64,000 bases of DNA, taken from assembly GCF_000720135.1 (NCBI RefSeq), contig NZ_JOIU01000023.1:1-64000 (forward strand), read 5' to 3'. Each line of letters begins with the position of its first letter. The stretch's first letter is position 1. Below the pieces are notes generated by a model. That model did no database searches. It was not told the origin of the DNA and saw nothing but the letters and a program-made list of their open reading frames with translations. Source of the stretch: Streptomyces sp. NRRL S-1022 (GTDB lineage Bacteria > Actinomycetota > Actinomycetes > Streptomycetales > Streptomycetaceae). Shown piece by piece: positions 1-7,923 of the stretch. A program made the translations under genes and the position numbers.

Positions 1-46
1 TGGTACTGCAGGGGGGACCCTGTGGGAGAGTAGGACACCGCCGAAC
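1..46 (+). rRNA. 5S ribosomal RNA, 3' end (partial)
   Basis: The first 46 bases match the end of an actinobacterial 5S rRNA: the loop and helix sequence GGGGACCCTGTGGGAGAG followed by TAGGACACCGCCGAAC. The rest of the gene, and presumably the 16S and 23S genes, lies upstream of the window. A hairpin terminator follows directly, as expected for the end of an rRNA operon. Confidence 0.9.
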
Positions 47-57
47 AATTTTTGAGG

Positions 58-86
58 AAACCCCCGCACTTCGGTGCGGGGGTTTT
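58..86 (+). terminator. Rho-independent terminator of the rRNA operon
   Basis: A perfect 12-bp inverted repeat (arms 58-69 and 74-85, TTCG tetraloop) runs from an A-rich left flank into a T run. This is a classical intrinsic terminator ending the rRNA operon. Confidence 0.92.
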
Positions 87-93
87 CTGCGTT

Positions 94-105
94 TAGGGTG
101 ACTTC
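94..105 (+). promoter_or_regulatory. -10 box for a leaderless HAD gene
   Basis: TAGGGT at 94-99 is separated by 6 nt from the ATG at 106, and there is no Shine-Dalgarno sequence. This spacing places the transcription start at or next to the A of ATG. It lies just after the rRNA terminator. Confidence 0.5.
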
Positions 106-750
106 ATGAGATACGACCTCGTCATCTTCGACAACGACGGTGTCCTCGTGGACAGCGAGCCCATATCCAACCGGCTCCTGGCCGCCTATCTGACCGAGTT
201 GGGGCATCCCACCTCCTACGAGGACTCCGTCCGCGACTACATGGGGTCGGCGATGCACCGGATCCACGAGCTGATCCTGGAGCGGACGGGCCAGCGGCTG
301 CCGGCGGAATTCGACGAGGTCTTCCACCAGCGGGTGTTCACCGCGTTCGAGCGGGAGTTGCAGCCCGTGCCCGGGGTGACCGGCGTACTGGAGAAGCTGG
401 CCGCGGACGGGGTGCCGTACTGCGTGGCCTCCTCCGGGAGTCATGCGCGGATCCGGGTCGGGCATCGGACGACCGGGCTCGACCAGTGGTTCCCCGAGGA
501 GCGGATCTTCAGTTCGGAGGACGTGGGGCGGGGGAAGCCGGCGCCGGACCTGTTCCTGTACGCGGCCGAGCGGATGGGCGTGGCCCCCGAGCGGTGCGTG
601 GTCGTGGAGGACTCACCGCTGGGCGTACAGGCGGCCGTGGCGGCCGGGATGGACGTGTTCGGGTTCACCGCGATGACACCGGCGGCGCGGCTCGCTGGTG
701 CAGGCCGATTGTTCGCGGACCTGGGCGAGTTGGCTGTTCTGCTGGTATGA
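106..750 (+). CDS. HAD family phosphatase (beta-phosphoglucomutase-like)
   Basis: This 214-residue protein is a cytoplasmic haloacid-dehalogenase superfamily hydrolase of subfamily IA. Motif I is FDNDGVLVDSE, with nucleophile Asp9 and general acid Asp11. Motif II Ser lies in VASSGS, the motif III Lys in GKPAPD, and motif IV is VVEDSPLG. The helical cap between motifs I and II suits small phosphorylated metabolites such as sugar phosphates. The exact substrate cannot be read from the sequence. It stands alone after the rRNA operon and is probably expressed from its own leaderless promoter. Length is normal for the family. Confidence 0.88.
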   Translation: MRYDLVIFDNDGVLVDSEPISNRLLAAYLTELGHPTSYEDSVRDYMGSAMHRIHELILERTGQRLPAEFDEVFHQRVFTAFERELQPVPGVTGVLEKLAADGVPYCVASSGSHARIRVGHRTTGLDQWFPEERIFSSEDVGRGKPAPDLFLYAAERMGVAPERCVVVEDSPLGVQAAVAAGMDVFGFTAMTPAARLAGAGRLFADLGELAVLLV

Positions 751-842
751 CCCCGGTCGCCGGCCCGCGCTGACATTTGTCATGCGGAGCACCGGACGAT
801 CGTTTCTACTGCGGGACCCCGCCCGCGCGGGAAGCTGAGGGC

Positions 843-1556
843 ATGACGAAGAACACGGGGAACCAGGACCGGCAGCCGAGCGCGTTCGACAACTTCAAGC
901 CGCTGCTCATCGATGTGGCGGTGCCGCTCGGTTCCTACTACCTCTTCAAGGACGCCTTCGGAATGAGCACCTTCGCGGCGCTCGCCTGGAGCAGCGTGGT
1001 GCCCGCGGTGCGGACGGTGTGGGGCCTGTTGAAGGAGCGCACGACCAATGCGCTGGCGGGTCTCATCCTCGTCGTGAACGTCGTCTCGCTGCTGCTGAGC
1101 TTCGTCTCGGGCGACCCGCGGCTGATGCTGGCCAAGGACAGCGCGGTCAGCAGCACGGTCGCCATCGGGATCCTGGTCTCCGTCCGGCTCGGCAAGCCGA
1201 TGATGACCGCCGGTATGAAGCCCTTCCTGGTGAAGGGCGACGTCGCCAAGGAGGCCGCCTGGGAGCGGCTGGTGTCCGGGGCGGCGGCCGGGTCGGCGGC
1301 CTTCCGGTCCAAGGAGCGGGCGTTCTCCGTGGTGTGGGGGCTGGCCCTGCTCACCGAGTGCCTCGTGCGGGCTGTGGGTGCCTACACCGTCCCGGTGGAC
1401 ACCATGGTGTGGCTGGGCACCGTCATCCTGATCGGCGCGATGGCCATCGGGTTCGTGGTCGGCGGCGGCCTGGCCGCCGGGCCGATGGAGCGGATGCTGG
1501 AGGCCGAGGTGGAGGCCGGCCGGGCACAGCAGCCCACGCCGGCCGTCGCCGCCTGA
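843..1556 (+). CDS. VC0807-like integral membrane protein
   Basis: The 237-residue protein has about five or six hydrophobic segments, for example PLLIDVAVPLGSYYLF, the region around TNALAGLILVVNVVSLLL, and a C-terminal pair ending near GFVVGGGLAAG. It resembles the VC0807/DUF3159-like family of small conserved membrane proteins of unknown function. I chose the ATG at 843 over an in-frame GTG at 777 because a purine-rich GAAGCTGAGGG precedes it and the codon bias starts there. It appears monocistronic. Confidence 0.7.
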   Translation: MTKNTGNQDRQPSAFDNFKPLLIDVAVPLGSYYLFKDAFGMSTFAALAWSSVVPAVRTVWGLLKERTTNALAGLILVVNVVSLLLSFVSGDPRLMLAKDSAVSSTVAIGILVSVRLGKPMMTAGMKPFLVKGDVAKEAAWERLVSGAAAGSAAFRSKERAFSVVWGLALLTECLVRAVGAYTVPVDTMVWLGTVILIGAMAIGFVVGGGLAAGPMERMLEAEVEAGRAQQPTPAVAA

Positions 1557-1629
1557 ACGCGGGACTCCAAGACCGAAGTTGAGGCCAATTCATCTTTGGC
1601 TGGATCTACCCACAGGTAGCCCGGGGCCC

Positions 1630-1642
1630 TACTCTCGCCGCC
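1630..1642 (+). promoter_or_regulatory. -10 box for a leaderless MFS gene
   Basis: TACTCT (1630-1635) stands exactly 7 nt before the ATG at 1643. No ribosome binding site is present, which favours a leaderless transcript. I see no convincing -35 element. Confidence 0.4.
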
Positions 1643-2866
1643 ATGACTGATGTGCTGCGGCGCGGTAGGGCCTCGCTGGCGTTCGGCTTCTTCGCCCAGG
1701 GCGTCGCCTTCGCTCTGCTGGTGACGCGGATCCCGGCCATCCAGGACCGGTACGGCGTCTCCGACGCGCTGCTGCCGGTCTTCCTGGCCGCCGTGCCGAT
1801 CCTCGCCGGTGTGGGCAGCGTGACCACCGAGCAGCTGGTGAAGCGGATACGGCCCAGCCGGCTGCTGCGCTGGTCCCAGCCGGTGGTGCTGCTGGCGCTC
1901 CTCGGCGTCGGGGCGGGCGGGCACGGGGAGGTGACCGTGCTCGCGGTGGCGCTGGGCGTCTTCGGCCTGGCGGTGGGGGTGCTGGACGCGTCCATGAACA
2001 TGCTCGGGGTCAGCCTCCAGCGGTCGTACGGGCGCAGCATCATGCTCGGCTTCCACGCGGTCTACAGCCTGGGCGGGATCCTCGGGGCCTCGCTGGCATG
2101 GGCCGGGGCGCACTGGGACCTGGCGCTGTGGGTGTCGTACCTGCCGGTGGTGGCCGTACTGCTGCCGGCGGCGCTGGCGGGCAGCCGGTGGTACGTCGAC
2201 GGGGAGCCGGCACCGGCACCGGTGGCGGAGGAGCACGGGGAGCGCGGGAGCGTCGTCTTCAAGCTGCTGCTTCCACTGTGCCTGGTGATGACCTTCGCCT
2301 ACATCGGGGACTCGACCGTCTCCAACTGGAGCGCGAAGTACCTGAAGGACGTGCTGGGCAGCTCGGAGCAGCTGGCGACCGTGCCGTACAACGTGTACAT
2401 GGTGACCACGCTGGTGGGGCGGTCGCTCGGGGACCTCGGGGTGCGGCGGTTCGGGGCGGCGGCCGTCGTCCGGCTCGGGGCACTGGTCGCGGCCGGCGGG
2501 TTCGCGGTGGTGGCCGTGGCGCCCGGCGCGTGGATCGGGATGCTCGGGTTCACCCTGCTGGGGCTGGGGCTCTGTGTGCTGGTGCCGCAGACGTTCGCGG
2601 CGGCCGGGCGGCTGTTCCCGCATGCCTCCGATGCGGCGATCGCTCGGCTGAACATCTTCAACTACGTGGGCTTCCTGATCGGGTCGCCGTTGGTGGGGGC
2701 GCTCGGGGACGCCTGGAGCTACCGGGGGGCCATGCTCGTGCCGATGGTGTTGGTCCTGGTGACACTGGGGTACGCCAGGTCGTTCGCCGCTCAACCGGAC
2801 CGATACGGTGGCGGGCATGAGCGGCCGCGCACAGCTGATGTGGGACGAGGCAGTAACGGGCTATGA
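1643..2866 (+). CDS. MFS transporter (YbjJ-like)
   Basis: This 407-residue protein has about twelve hydrophobic segments and a short central cytoplasmic loop rich in Pro, Ala and Glu (around residues 195-210). These are features of a 12-TM major facilitator. The sequence around NMLGVSLQRSYGRS and the N-terminal FGFFAQGVAFALLVTRIP recall the YbjJ-like subgroup, whose substrates are poorly known. The 3' end overlaps the acuC reading frame by about 50 bp, so its last residues are encoded in another frame of acuC and the acuC promoter lies inside it. Function: probable drug or metabolite exporter. Confidence 0.82.
   Translation: MTDVLRRGRASLAFGFFAQGVAFALLVTRIPAIQDRYGVSDALLPVFLAAVPILAGVGSVTTEQLVKRIRPSRLLRWSQPVVLLALLGVGAGGHGEVTVLAVALGVFGLAVGVLDASMNMLGVSLQRSYGRSIMLGFHAVYSLGGILGASLAWAGAHWDLALWVSYLPVVAVLLPAALAGSRWYVDGEPAPAPVAEEHGERGSVVFKLLLPLCLVMTFAYIGDSTVSNWSAKYLKDVLGSSEQLATVPYNVYMVTTLVGRSLGDLGVRRFGAAAVVRLGALVAAGGFAVVAVAPGAWIGMLGFTLLGLGLCVLVPQTFAAAGRLFPHASDAAIARLNIFNYVGFLIGSPLVGALGDAWSYRGAMLVPMVLVLVTLGYARSFAAQPDRYGGGHERPRTADVGRGSNGL
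2804..2816 (+). promoter_or_regulatory. -10 box for leaderless acuC, inside the MFS gene
   Basis: TACGGT (2804-2809) is followed after 7 nt by the ATG at 2817. This supports ATG 2817 over the upstream GTG 2808 as the acuC start. It gives acuC an internal promoter within the 3' end of the transporter gene. Confidence 0.45.
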
Positions 2867-3989
2867 CTTCGGTCCGAACCATCCGATGGACCCGGTCCGG
2901 CTGGAGCTGACCCGCCGGCTGGTCGGTGCCTTCGGGCTCGACCGGGAACTGGAGGTCGTCGCGGCCAAGCCGGCCGGCGAGTCGACGCTCCGGCTGGTCC
3001 ACCGGGAGGACTACATCGACGCCGTGAAGGCCGCGTCGGCGGATCCGGCGGGGGCGGACGGGTCGTACGGGCTCGGTACGGCCGACGATCCCGCGTTCGC
3101 CGGGATGCACGAGGTGTCCGCGCTGATCGCGGGCCAGTCGGTGGGCGCGGCCGAGGCGGTGTGGCGGGGTGACGCCGAGCACGCCGTGAACTTCGCGGGC
3201 GGGCTGCACCACGCGATGCCGGGGGGCGCGTCCGGGTTCTGCATCTACAACGACGCCTCGCTCGCGATCGCCCGGCTGCTGGAGCTGGGGGCCGAGCGGG
3301 TCGCCTACGTGGACGTGGACGTGCACCACGGGGACGGGGTGCAGGCCGCGTTCTGGGAGGACCCGCGGGTGCTGACCATCTCGCTGCACGAACACCCCCG
3401 TACGTTGTTCCCGCAGACCGGGTGGCCGCAGGAGACCGGGGCGGGCGCGGGGGAGGGGGCCGCGGTCAACGTGGCGCTGCCGGCCGGGACCGGGGACGCG
3501 GGGTGGGTACGGGCCTTCCACGCCGTGGTCCCGGAGCTGCTCGCGGAGTTCCGGCCGCAGGTGCTGGTCTCCCAGCACGGGGCCGACACGCACTTCGAGG
3601 ACCCGCTCGCGCACCTGGCGGTCTCGCTGGACGCGCAGCGGGCGGTGCAGGTGGCGTGTCACGAGCTGGCGCACGAGTACGCCGGCGGCCGGTGGGTCGC
3701 GCTGGGCGGGGGTGGCTACGCGGTGGTGGACGTCGTACCGCGGTCGTGGACGCATCTCGTGGGGATCGCGGCGGGCAGGCCGGTGGCGCCGGAGGCGATG
3801 ATCCCGGAGGAGTGGCGCCGGGCAGTGTTCGCGCGGACCCGGCAGTTGGGGCCGCAGCGGATGACGGACGGGCGGTGGCCGGTGGAGTACGGGACGTGGG
3901 AGGACGGCTACGACCCCGCCGACCGCGTGGACCAGGCGGTACTGGCGACCCGGCGGGCGGCGTTCCCGCTGCGGGGGCTGCTCCCCTAG
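2817..3989 (+). CDS. acuC: Acetoin utilization protein AcuC, histone-deacetylase family
   Basis: The 390-residue enzyme belongs to the arginase/deacetylase fold. The zinc-binding and charge-relay motifs are present: the HH pair in GGLHHAMP, DVDVHHGDG with the metal-binding Asp and His, and SQHGADTH further on, plus a glycine-rich GGGGY loop near the end. AcuC proteins deacetylate lysines, notably on acetyl-CoA synthetase, which restores its activity. Length is typical. The start is ATG 2817, chosen from the leaderless promoter geometry; GTG 2808 would add three residues. It overlaps the upstream MFS gene by about 50 bp. Confidence 0.9.
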   Translation: MSGRAQLMWDEAVTGYDFGPNHPMDPVRLELTRRLVGAFGLDRELEVVAAKPAGESTLRLVHREDYIDAVKAASADPAGADGSYGLGTADDPAFAGMHEVSALIAGQSVGAAEAVWRGDAEHAVNFAGGLHHAMPGGASGFCIYNDASLAIARLLELGAERVAYVDVDVHHGDGVQAAFWEDPRVLTISLHEHPRTLFPQTGWPQETGAGAGEGAAVNVALPAGTGDAGWVRAFHAVVPELLAEFRPQVLVSQHGADTHFEDPLAHLAVSLDAQRAVQVACHELAHEYAGGRWVALGGGGYAVVDVVPRSWTHLVGIAAGRPVAPEAMIPEEWRRAVFARTRQLGPQRMTDGRWPVEYGTWEDGYDPADRVDQAVLATRRAAFPLRGLLP

Positions 3990-4120
3990 GGGCGCCGATC
4001 AGGGGCCTCCGATCAGGCACGTCGATCAGGGCCGCCGATCAGGGGCGCCGATTAGGCCAACCGTGCGGAATTCCCCGGTTTCCGCCCCGGCCCCGCCCGC
4101 CGTCGGCCACCATCGCATCC

Positions 4121-4936
4121 GTGTGGACCGCCGCCCGTCTCCGTGCGCATCTGGTGGCCGCTCGGCTGGCCGGGGTCGTGGCGACGCCGCGGGAGGACAG
4201 CCTGCGCAGGTACCGGCTGTTCGCCGCCCGGGATCCGCGGGTGCTGATCGGGATCGATCCCGAAGGCGCCTGGCAGGTCCGGGACTTGCTCGGGTTGATG
4301 GCGGACAGGTGTGGGGTTTCGGCCGATCCGCAGTACACATCCGGACCGGATGTGATCGATCCCGACCGGACGCTTGCCGCGCTGGACGCTTTCGCGGGGC
4401 GGCTCCGGGAGGCGGCCCGGCGCGGTGCGCCCGTGCTGCTGGGCACCGGGCACCCGCACCGGCTGCTGGGTTTCTACGCCGTCCTCGCGGACGCTCTGTC
4501 GACGGCAGGATGTGAGGTCCTCACACCGGCGCAGGGTCGCCGTGTCGACATATTGACCCGGTTCGGCCTACGCACCCATCGTCTCGACTACGTACGAGGG
4601 GTTGCCCTGGTGCGGGAACCGGCGAGCGGGCGCCCCGGTTGTGAGCCGGGCTCCCACACCCACTCGCCCCTCCCGGTTCGGGTCGCGCTGGACGCCGCGG
4701 CGGACGCCGGCGGGCCGTTGCCCGAGTTGGTCGTCGGGGACCACGGCTGGGTCTGCGGTGCAGGTCAGCTGGGGTTCGAGGCCATCGGGCTGGCCGACAC
4801 CGACGATCCCGCGCTGTTCGTCGGGGAGGCCGAGGGGCGGGTGTCCGTCGTCGTTCCGGTTGATGACGCAGTGCGGTCTGCTCACTACGGACCGCTGGCC
4901 CGCTACGTGCTCAATCGAGCATGTCTGTCACAGTAG
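4121..4936 (+). CDS. Conserved actinobacterial protein, often annotated as phosphatase
   Basis: This 271-residue soluble protein begins WTAARLRAHLVAARLAG. A short stretch LLGTGHPHRLLGFY and a later VVGDHGWVCGAGQLGFE look conserved and rich in His and Gly. I recognise it as a protein found next to acuC in streptomycetes, commonly labelled phosphatase, but I see no standard phosphatase motif that proves this. The GTG at 4121 is the best start because upstream in-frame sequence lacks coding character and a CACCAT box lies 7 nt before it. Cytoplasmic; function uncertain. Confidence 0.7.
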   Translation: MWTAARLRAHLVAARLAGVVATPREDSLRRYRLFAARDPRVLIGIDPEGAWQVRDLLGLMADRCGVSADPQYTSGPDVIDPDRTLAALDAFAGRLREAARRGAPVLLGTGHPHRLLGFYAVLADALSTAGCEVLTPAQGRRVDILTRFGLRTHRLDYVRGVALVREPASGRPGCEPGSHTHSPLPVRVALDAAADAGGPLPELVVGDHGWVCGAGQLGFEAIGLADTDDPALFVGEAEGRVSVVVPVDDAVRSAHYGPLARYVLNRACLSQ

Positions 4937-5065
4937 GCCGCCGATGGGTGCACCTCTTCCCCACTCGCATCACCCGCCCCTAGTCTGGGGAGTGAGCACG
5001 CAACGACGAAGAGTCACCGGAAGGGGAAGCCGGTGGCCGTCGAGTGCGGAAGGTTCAGGTGTGTC

Positions 5066-5278
5066 ATGGCTGCAGCTGGCGAGAGGCCTCTGAACGAGGT
5101 TCAGTTCCTTACCGTGGCGGAAGTCGCCTCGGTGATGCGAGTGTCGAAGATGACCGTGTACCGCCTGGTGCACAGCGGTCATCTGCCCGCGATCCGGGTG
5201 GGACGGTCGTTCCGCGTCCCGGAGCAAGCGGTACACGAGTACCTCCGCGACAGCTACGTGGGGGTGGAGACGGTCTGA
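5066..5278 (+). CDS. Excisionase-type helix-turn-helix DNA-binding protein
   Basis: The small protein (70 residues from ATG 5066) is almost entirely a MerR/excisionase-like winged helix: FLTVAEVASVMRVSKMTVY forms the helix-turn-helix and IRVGRSFRVPEQAV the wing. It should bind DNA as a small regulator, and is found in the same place upstream of the bS22 gene in streptomycetes. Two starts are possible. GTG 5033 has a strong AAGGGG 6 nt upstream and would add 11 residues; ATG 5066 begins at the conserved MAAAGERPLNEVQ. It is highly conserved in the genus, which suggests a basic role, possibly in development. Confidence 0.82.
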   Translation: MAAAGERPLNEVQFLTVAEVASVMRVSKMTVYRLVHSGHLPAIRVGRSFRVPEQAVHEYLRDSYVGVETV

Positions 5279-5414
5279 CGGTCACCCCCGGATGATCAGG
5301 GGGTGCCCCCTCGATTACGACCTCGGCGCTCGGTTGGGTAGGCTAGCCCCTCGTAGGTCGTGTGGGCCCATGGCGCCCAAACAACCGAGTGATGAGAAGT
5401 GAGCGAGGGTAGTC

Positions 5415-5513
5415 GTGGGCTCTGTTATCAAGAAGCGGCGCAAGCGGATGGCCAAGAAGAAGCACCGCAAGCTGCTCAAGCGCACGCGCGTTCAGCGCCG
5501 TAACAAGAAGTAA
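5415..5513 (+). CDS. Small ribosomal protein bS22 (AURKAIP1/COX24 domain)
   Basis: A 32-residue, extremely basic protein, reading [20 protein letters not shown] from the start, begins at GTG 5415 after GAGCGAGGG. It matches the AURKAIP1/COX24 family and the small actinobacterial 30S subunit protein bS22 seen in mycobacterial ribosomes. It should sit near the decoding centre of the small subunit. At 99 bp it is easily missed. A 17-bp perfect inverted repeat terminates the gene. Confidence 0.88.
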   Translation: MGSVIKKRRKRMAKKKHRKLLKRTRVQRRNKK

Positions 5514-5536
5514 GCGGCGCCGCGAGAGCGTGACGG

Positions 5537-5572
5537 CTGTGGCCCCCCACCGGAACCGGTGGGGGGCCACAG
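5537..5572 (+). terminator. Strong hairpin terminator after bS22
   Basis: Perfect 17-bp inverted repeat (arms 5537-5553 and 5556-5572) with a 2-nt AA spacer and a C6/G6 core. There is no U tract, as is usual for streptomycete terminators. It separates bS22 from the epimerase gene. Confidence 0.85.
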
Positions 5573-5718
5573 GCATGTTCCGGCGGTCCCGGCATATTCC
5601 GAAGGGGGAAAATCCGTCACCTCGCGCACCTGGGGTCGTCACAGCGCGACATCGACCGGCTAGGTTGGCCGCACACGGGAACGCGGGATACCGGTTACGC
5701 GGAAGGAAGGCGCTGATC

Positions 5719-6780
5719 TTGGGAAGGATCGTGCTCGTCACCGGAGTGGCCCGGCAGCTGGGCGGCCGGTTCGTACGGCGGATCCAGCGGGACCCGGAGG
5801 TCGACCGTGTCATCGCGGTGGACGCGGTACCGCCGGCGCACCACCTGGGCGGTGCCGATTTCATCCAGGCCGACATCCGGCAGCCGACGATCGCCCGGGT
5901 GCTCGCCGAGACGGGCGCCGACACGGTCGTCCACATGGACGTGACGGGCACGGCGCTGGGCGGCGGCAGCCGGGCCACGGTCAAGGAGACCAACGTCATC
6001 GGCACCATGCAGCTGCTCGGCGCCTGCCAGAAGTCGCCGGCCGTGCGGCGGCTGGTGGTGAAGTCCAGTACGAACGTCTACGGCGCGGCGCCGCGCGACC
6101 CGGCCGTGTTCACCGAGACGACCCCGCCCAAGTCGCTGCCCAGCGGCGGCTTCGCGAAGGACGCCGTCGAGGTCGAGGGGTACGTGCGCGGGTTCGCGCG
6201 GCGGCGGCCGGACGTCGCCGTGTGCGTGCTGCGGTTCGCCAACATCCTCGGGCCGGCCGCGGACACCCCGCTCGCCTCGTACTTCGCGCTGCCCGTGCTG
6301 CCGACCGTGCTCGGCTACGACCCGCGGCTGCAGTTCGTGCACGAGGACGACGTGATCGAGGTGCTGCGGCTCGCCTCGCACGAACCGCGCCGGGGCACCC
6401 TCAACAGCGGCACCTTCAACATCGCCGGGGACGGCGTGCTGCTGCTCTCGCAGTGCTCCCGGCGGCTCGGCCGGCCCACCGTGCCGCTGCTGCTGCCCGC
6501 GGTCACCTGGGCCGGCTCCCTGGTCCGTACGCTCGGTATGACGGACTTCTCGCCGGAGCAGATCCGGCTGCTCACCCACGGACGGGTGGTGGACACCGTC
6601 CAGATGCGCGAGACGCTGGGCTTCACGCCCCGCTACACGACGGCCGAGGCCTTCGCCGACTTCGCGCGCGGCCAGGCCCCCGGGCTGCTGCCGCCGCAGA
6701 CTCTCGCGGGAGCCGTGGACCGGCTCGCCGCGCTGACCGCGCGGGCAGGCGGCCAACCCCAGACGCACGGCGCCAACTGA
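5719..6780 (+). CDS. NAD-dependent epimerase/dehydratase (extended SDR)
   Basis: The 353-residue protein starts with a Rossmann motif, VLVTGVARQLGGRF, and has the acidic IQADIRQ segment expected of extended short-chain dehydrogenases. In the active-site region SSTNVYG takes the place of the usual Ser/Thr, and a Lys-containing FAKDAVEVEGY follows. It probably modifies a nucleotide sugar or a related metabolite. The start is TTG 5719, preceded by GGAAGGAAGG with an 8-nt gap; earlier in-frame codons lack coding bias. The acyltransferase gene follows after 14 bp, so the two are likely co-transcribed and may act together on envelope glycolipids (inference). Confidence 0.82.
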   Translation: MGRIVLVTGVARQLGGRFVRRIQRDPEVDRVIAVDAVPPAHHLGGADFIQADIRQPTIARVLAETGADTVVHMDVTGTALGGGSRATVKETNVIGTMQLLGACQKSPAVRRLVVKSSTNVYGAAPRDPAVFTETTPPKSLPSGGFAKDAVEVEGYVRGFARRRPDVAVCVLRFANILGPAADTPLASYFALPVLPTVLGYDPRLQFVHEDDVIEVLRLASHEPRRGTLNSGTFNIAGDGVLLLSQCSRRLGRPTVPLLLPAVTWAGSLVRTLGMTDFSPEQIRLLTHGRVVDTVQMRETLGFTPRYTTAEAFADFARGQAPGLLPPQTLAGAVDRLAALTARAGGQPQTHGAN

Positions 6781-6794
6781 GGAGAGCGGCAACG

Positions 6795-7859
6795 ATGGCG
6801 GACGCCAAGGTCATTCCGTTCGACGACGACCGGTCCCGCGGGGGCGCCGCACAGCGCCCGGCGCGGCGCCGGAGCGCGGGGATCCGGCGCGGCGCGCTCG
6901 GGGAGCCGGGCGAGATCGGGGCCGTGCAGCCCCTGCCCGGCCGGGAGCGGGCGCAGGAGGACGGGCCCGTGGGCCGCGAGGAGGAGCCGCCGGAGGCGCC
7001 GGACACCGGCGGGCGGGACGGCGGCCTGGAGCGGCGGGTGGCGGCCGGACTGGCCTTCCTGCGGCGCCGGCTCACCGGGGACTACGAGGTCGACGACTTC
7101 GGGTACGACGAGGAGCTGACCGACCAGGTCCTGATGTCGCTGCTGCGGCCGGTGTACGACAAGTACTTCCGGGTCGAGGTGAAGGGCGTCGAGAACATCC
7201 CGACCGAGGGCGGCGCGCTGATCGTCGCCAACCACTCCGGGACGCTGCCGCTGGACGGGCTGATGATGCAGGTGGCGGTGCACGACCACCATCCGGCCGG
7301 CCGGCACCTACGGTTGCTGGCGGCCGACCTGGTGTTCGTGCTGCCGGTGGTGAACGAGCTGGCCCGCAAGCTGGGGCACACGCTGGCCTGCGCGGAGGAC
7401 GCGGAACGGCTGCTGGGGCAGGGCGAGCTGGTCGGAGTGATGCCGGAGGGCTTCAAGGGCATCGGGAAGCCGTTCGGCGAGCGGTACAAGCTGCAGCGGT
7501 TCGGCCGGGGCGGCTTCGTCTCCACGGCGCTGCGGCAGGGCGCGCCGATCATTCCGTGCTCGATCGTCGGGGCGGAGGAGATCTACCCGATGATCGGCAA
7601 CGCCAAGACGCTGGCCCGGGTGCTGGGCATCCCGTACTTCCCGCTGACGCCGACCTTCCCGTGGCTGGGTCCGCTGGGCGCGATCCCGCTGCCCACCAAG
7701 TGGACGATCCAGTTCGGCGAGCCGATCGCGACGGACGGCTATCCGCCGGAGGCGGCGGAGGATCCGATGCTGATGTTCAACCTGACCGATCAGGTGCGGG
7801 AGCAGATCCAGCACACGCTGTACAAGCTGCTGGTGCAGCGGCGCTCCGTGTTCTTCTGA
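6795..7859 (+). CDS. Lysophospholipid acyltransferase family protein
   Basis: 354 residues. Residues 1-85 are charged and probably disordered (Arg, Gly, Glu and Pro rich); the catalytic domain follows. The acyltransferase motif reads VANHSGTLPLDG, so the catalytic His (about 147) and Asp are six residues apart rather than the usual four, a form common among actinobacterial members. A second motif, MPEGFKGIGKPF, holds the acyl-acceptor phosphate site, and PIIPCSIVGAEEIYP is typical of LPLATs. It should acylate a lipid precursor at the inner membrane. It lies 14 bp after the epimerase gene and is followed by a bidirectional terminator. Confidence 0.85.
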   Translation: MADAKVIPFDDDRSRGGAAQRPARRRSAGIRRGALGEPGEIGAVQPLPGRERAQEDGPVGREEEPPEAPDTGGRDGGLERRVAAGLAFLRRRLTGDYEVDDFGYDEELTDQVLMSLLRPVYDKYFRVEVKGVENIPTEGGALIVANHSGTLPLDGLMMQVAVHDHHPAGRHLRLLAADLVFVLPVVNELARKLGHTLACAEDAERLLGQGELVGVMPEGFKGIGKPFGERYKLQRFGRGGFVSTALRQGAPIIPCSIVGAEEIYPMIGNAKTLARVLGIPYFPLTPTFPWLGPLGAIPLPTKWTIQFGEPIATDGYPPEAAEDPMLMFNLTDQVREQIQHTLYKLLVQRRSVFF

Positions 7860-7864
7860 CGTCC

Positions 7865-7908
7865 GGCACCGGGGGCGCCCCCGCTCGGAAAGGGGCGCCC
7901 CCGGTGCC
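7865..7908. terminator. Bidirectional terminator between acyltransferase and rsbN
   Basis: A 17-bp inverted repeat (7865-7881 and 7892-7908) with a 10-nt loop lies between convergent genes and can terminate both. Confidence 0.85.
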
Positions 7909-7923
7909 GTCGCCGTGCCCGCG

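Noticed and set aside
1382..2818. Long minus-strand open frame (478 codons) over the VC0807-like and MFS genes
   Set aside because: High GC makes long shadow frames common. Composition is His/Gln/Pro/Arg rich, there is no domain, and the opposite strand has clear membrane proteins.
3422..4120. Upstream extension of the gene at 4121
   Set aside because: Gly/Arg/Ala-rich shadow of acuC; coding bias begins at GTG 4121.
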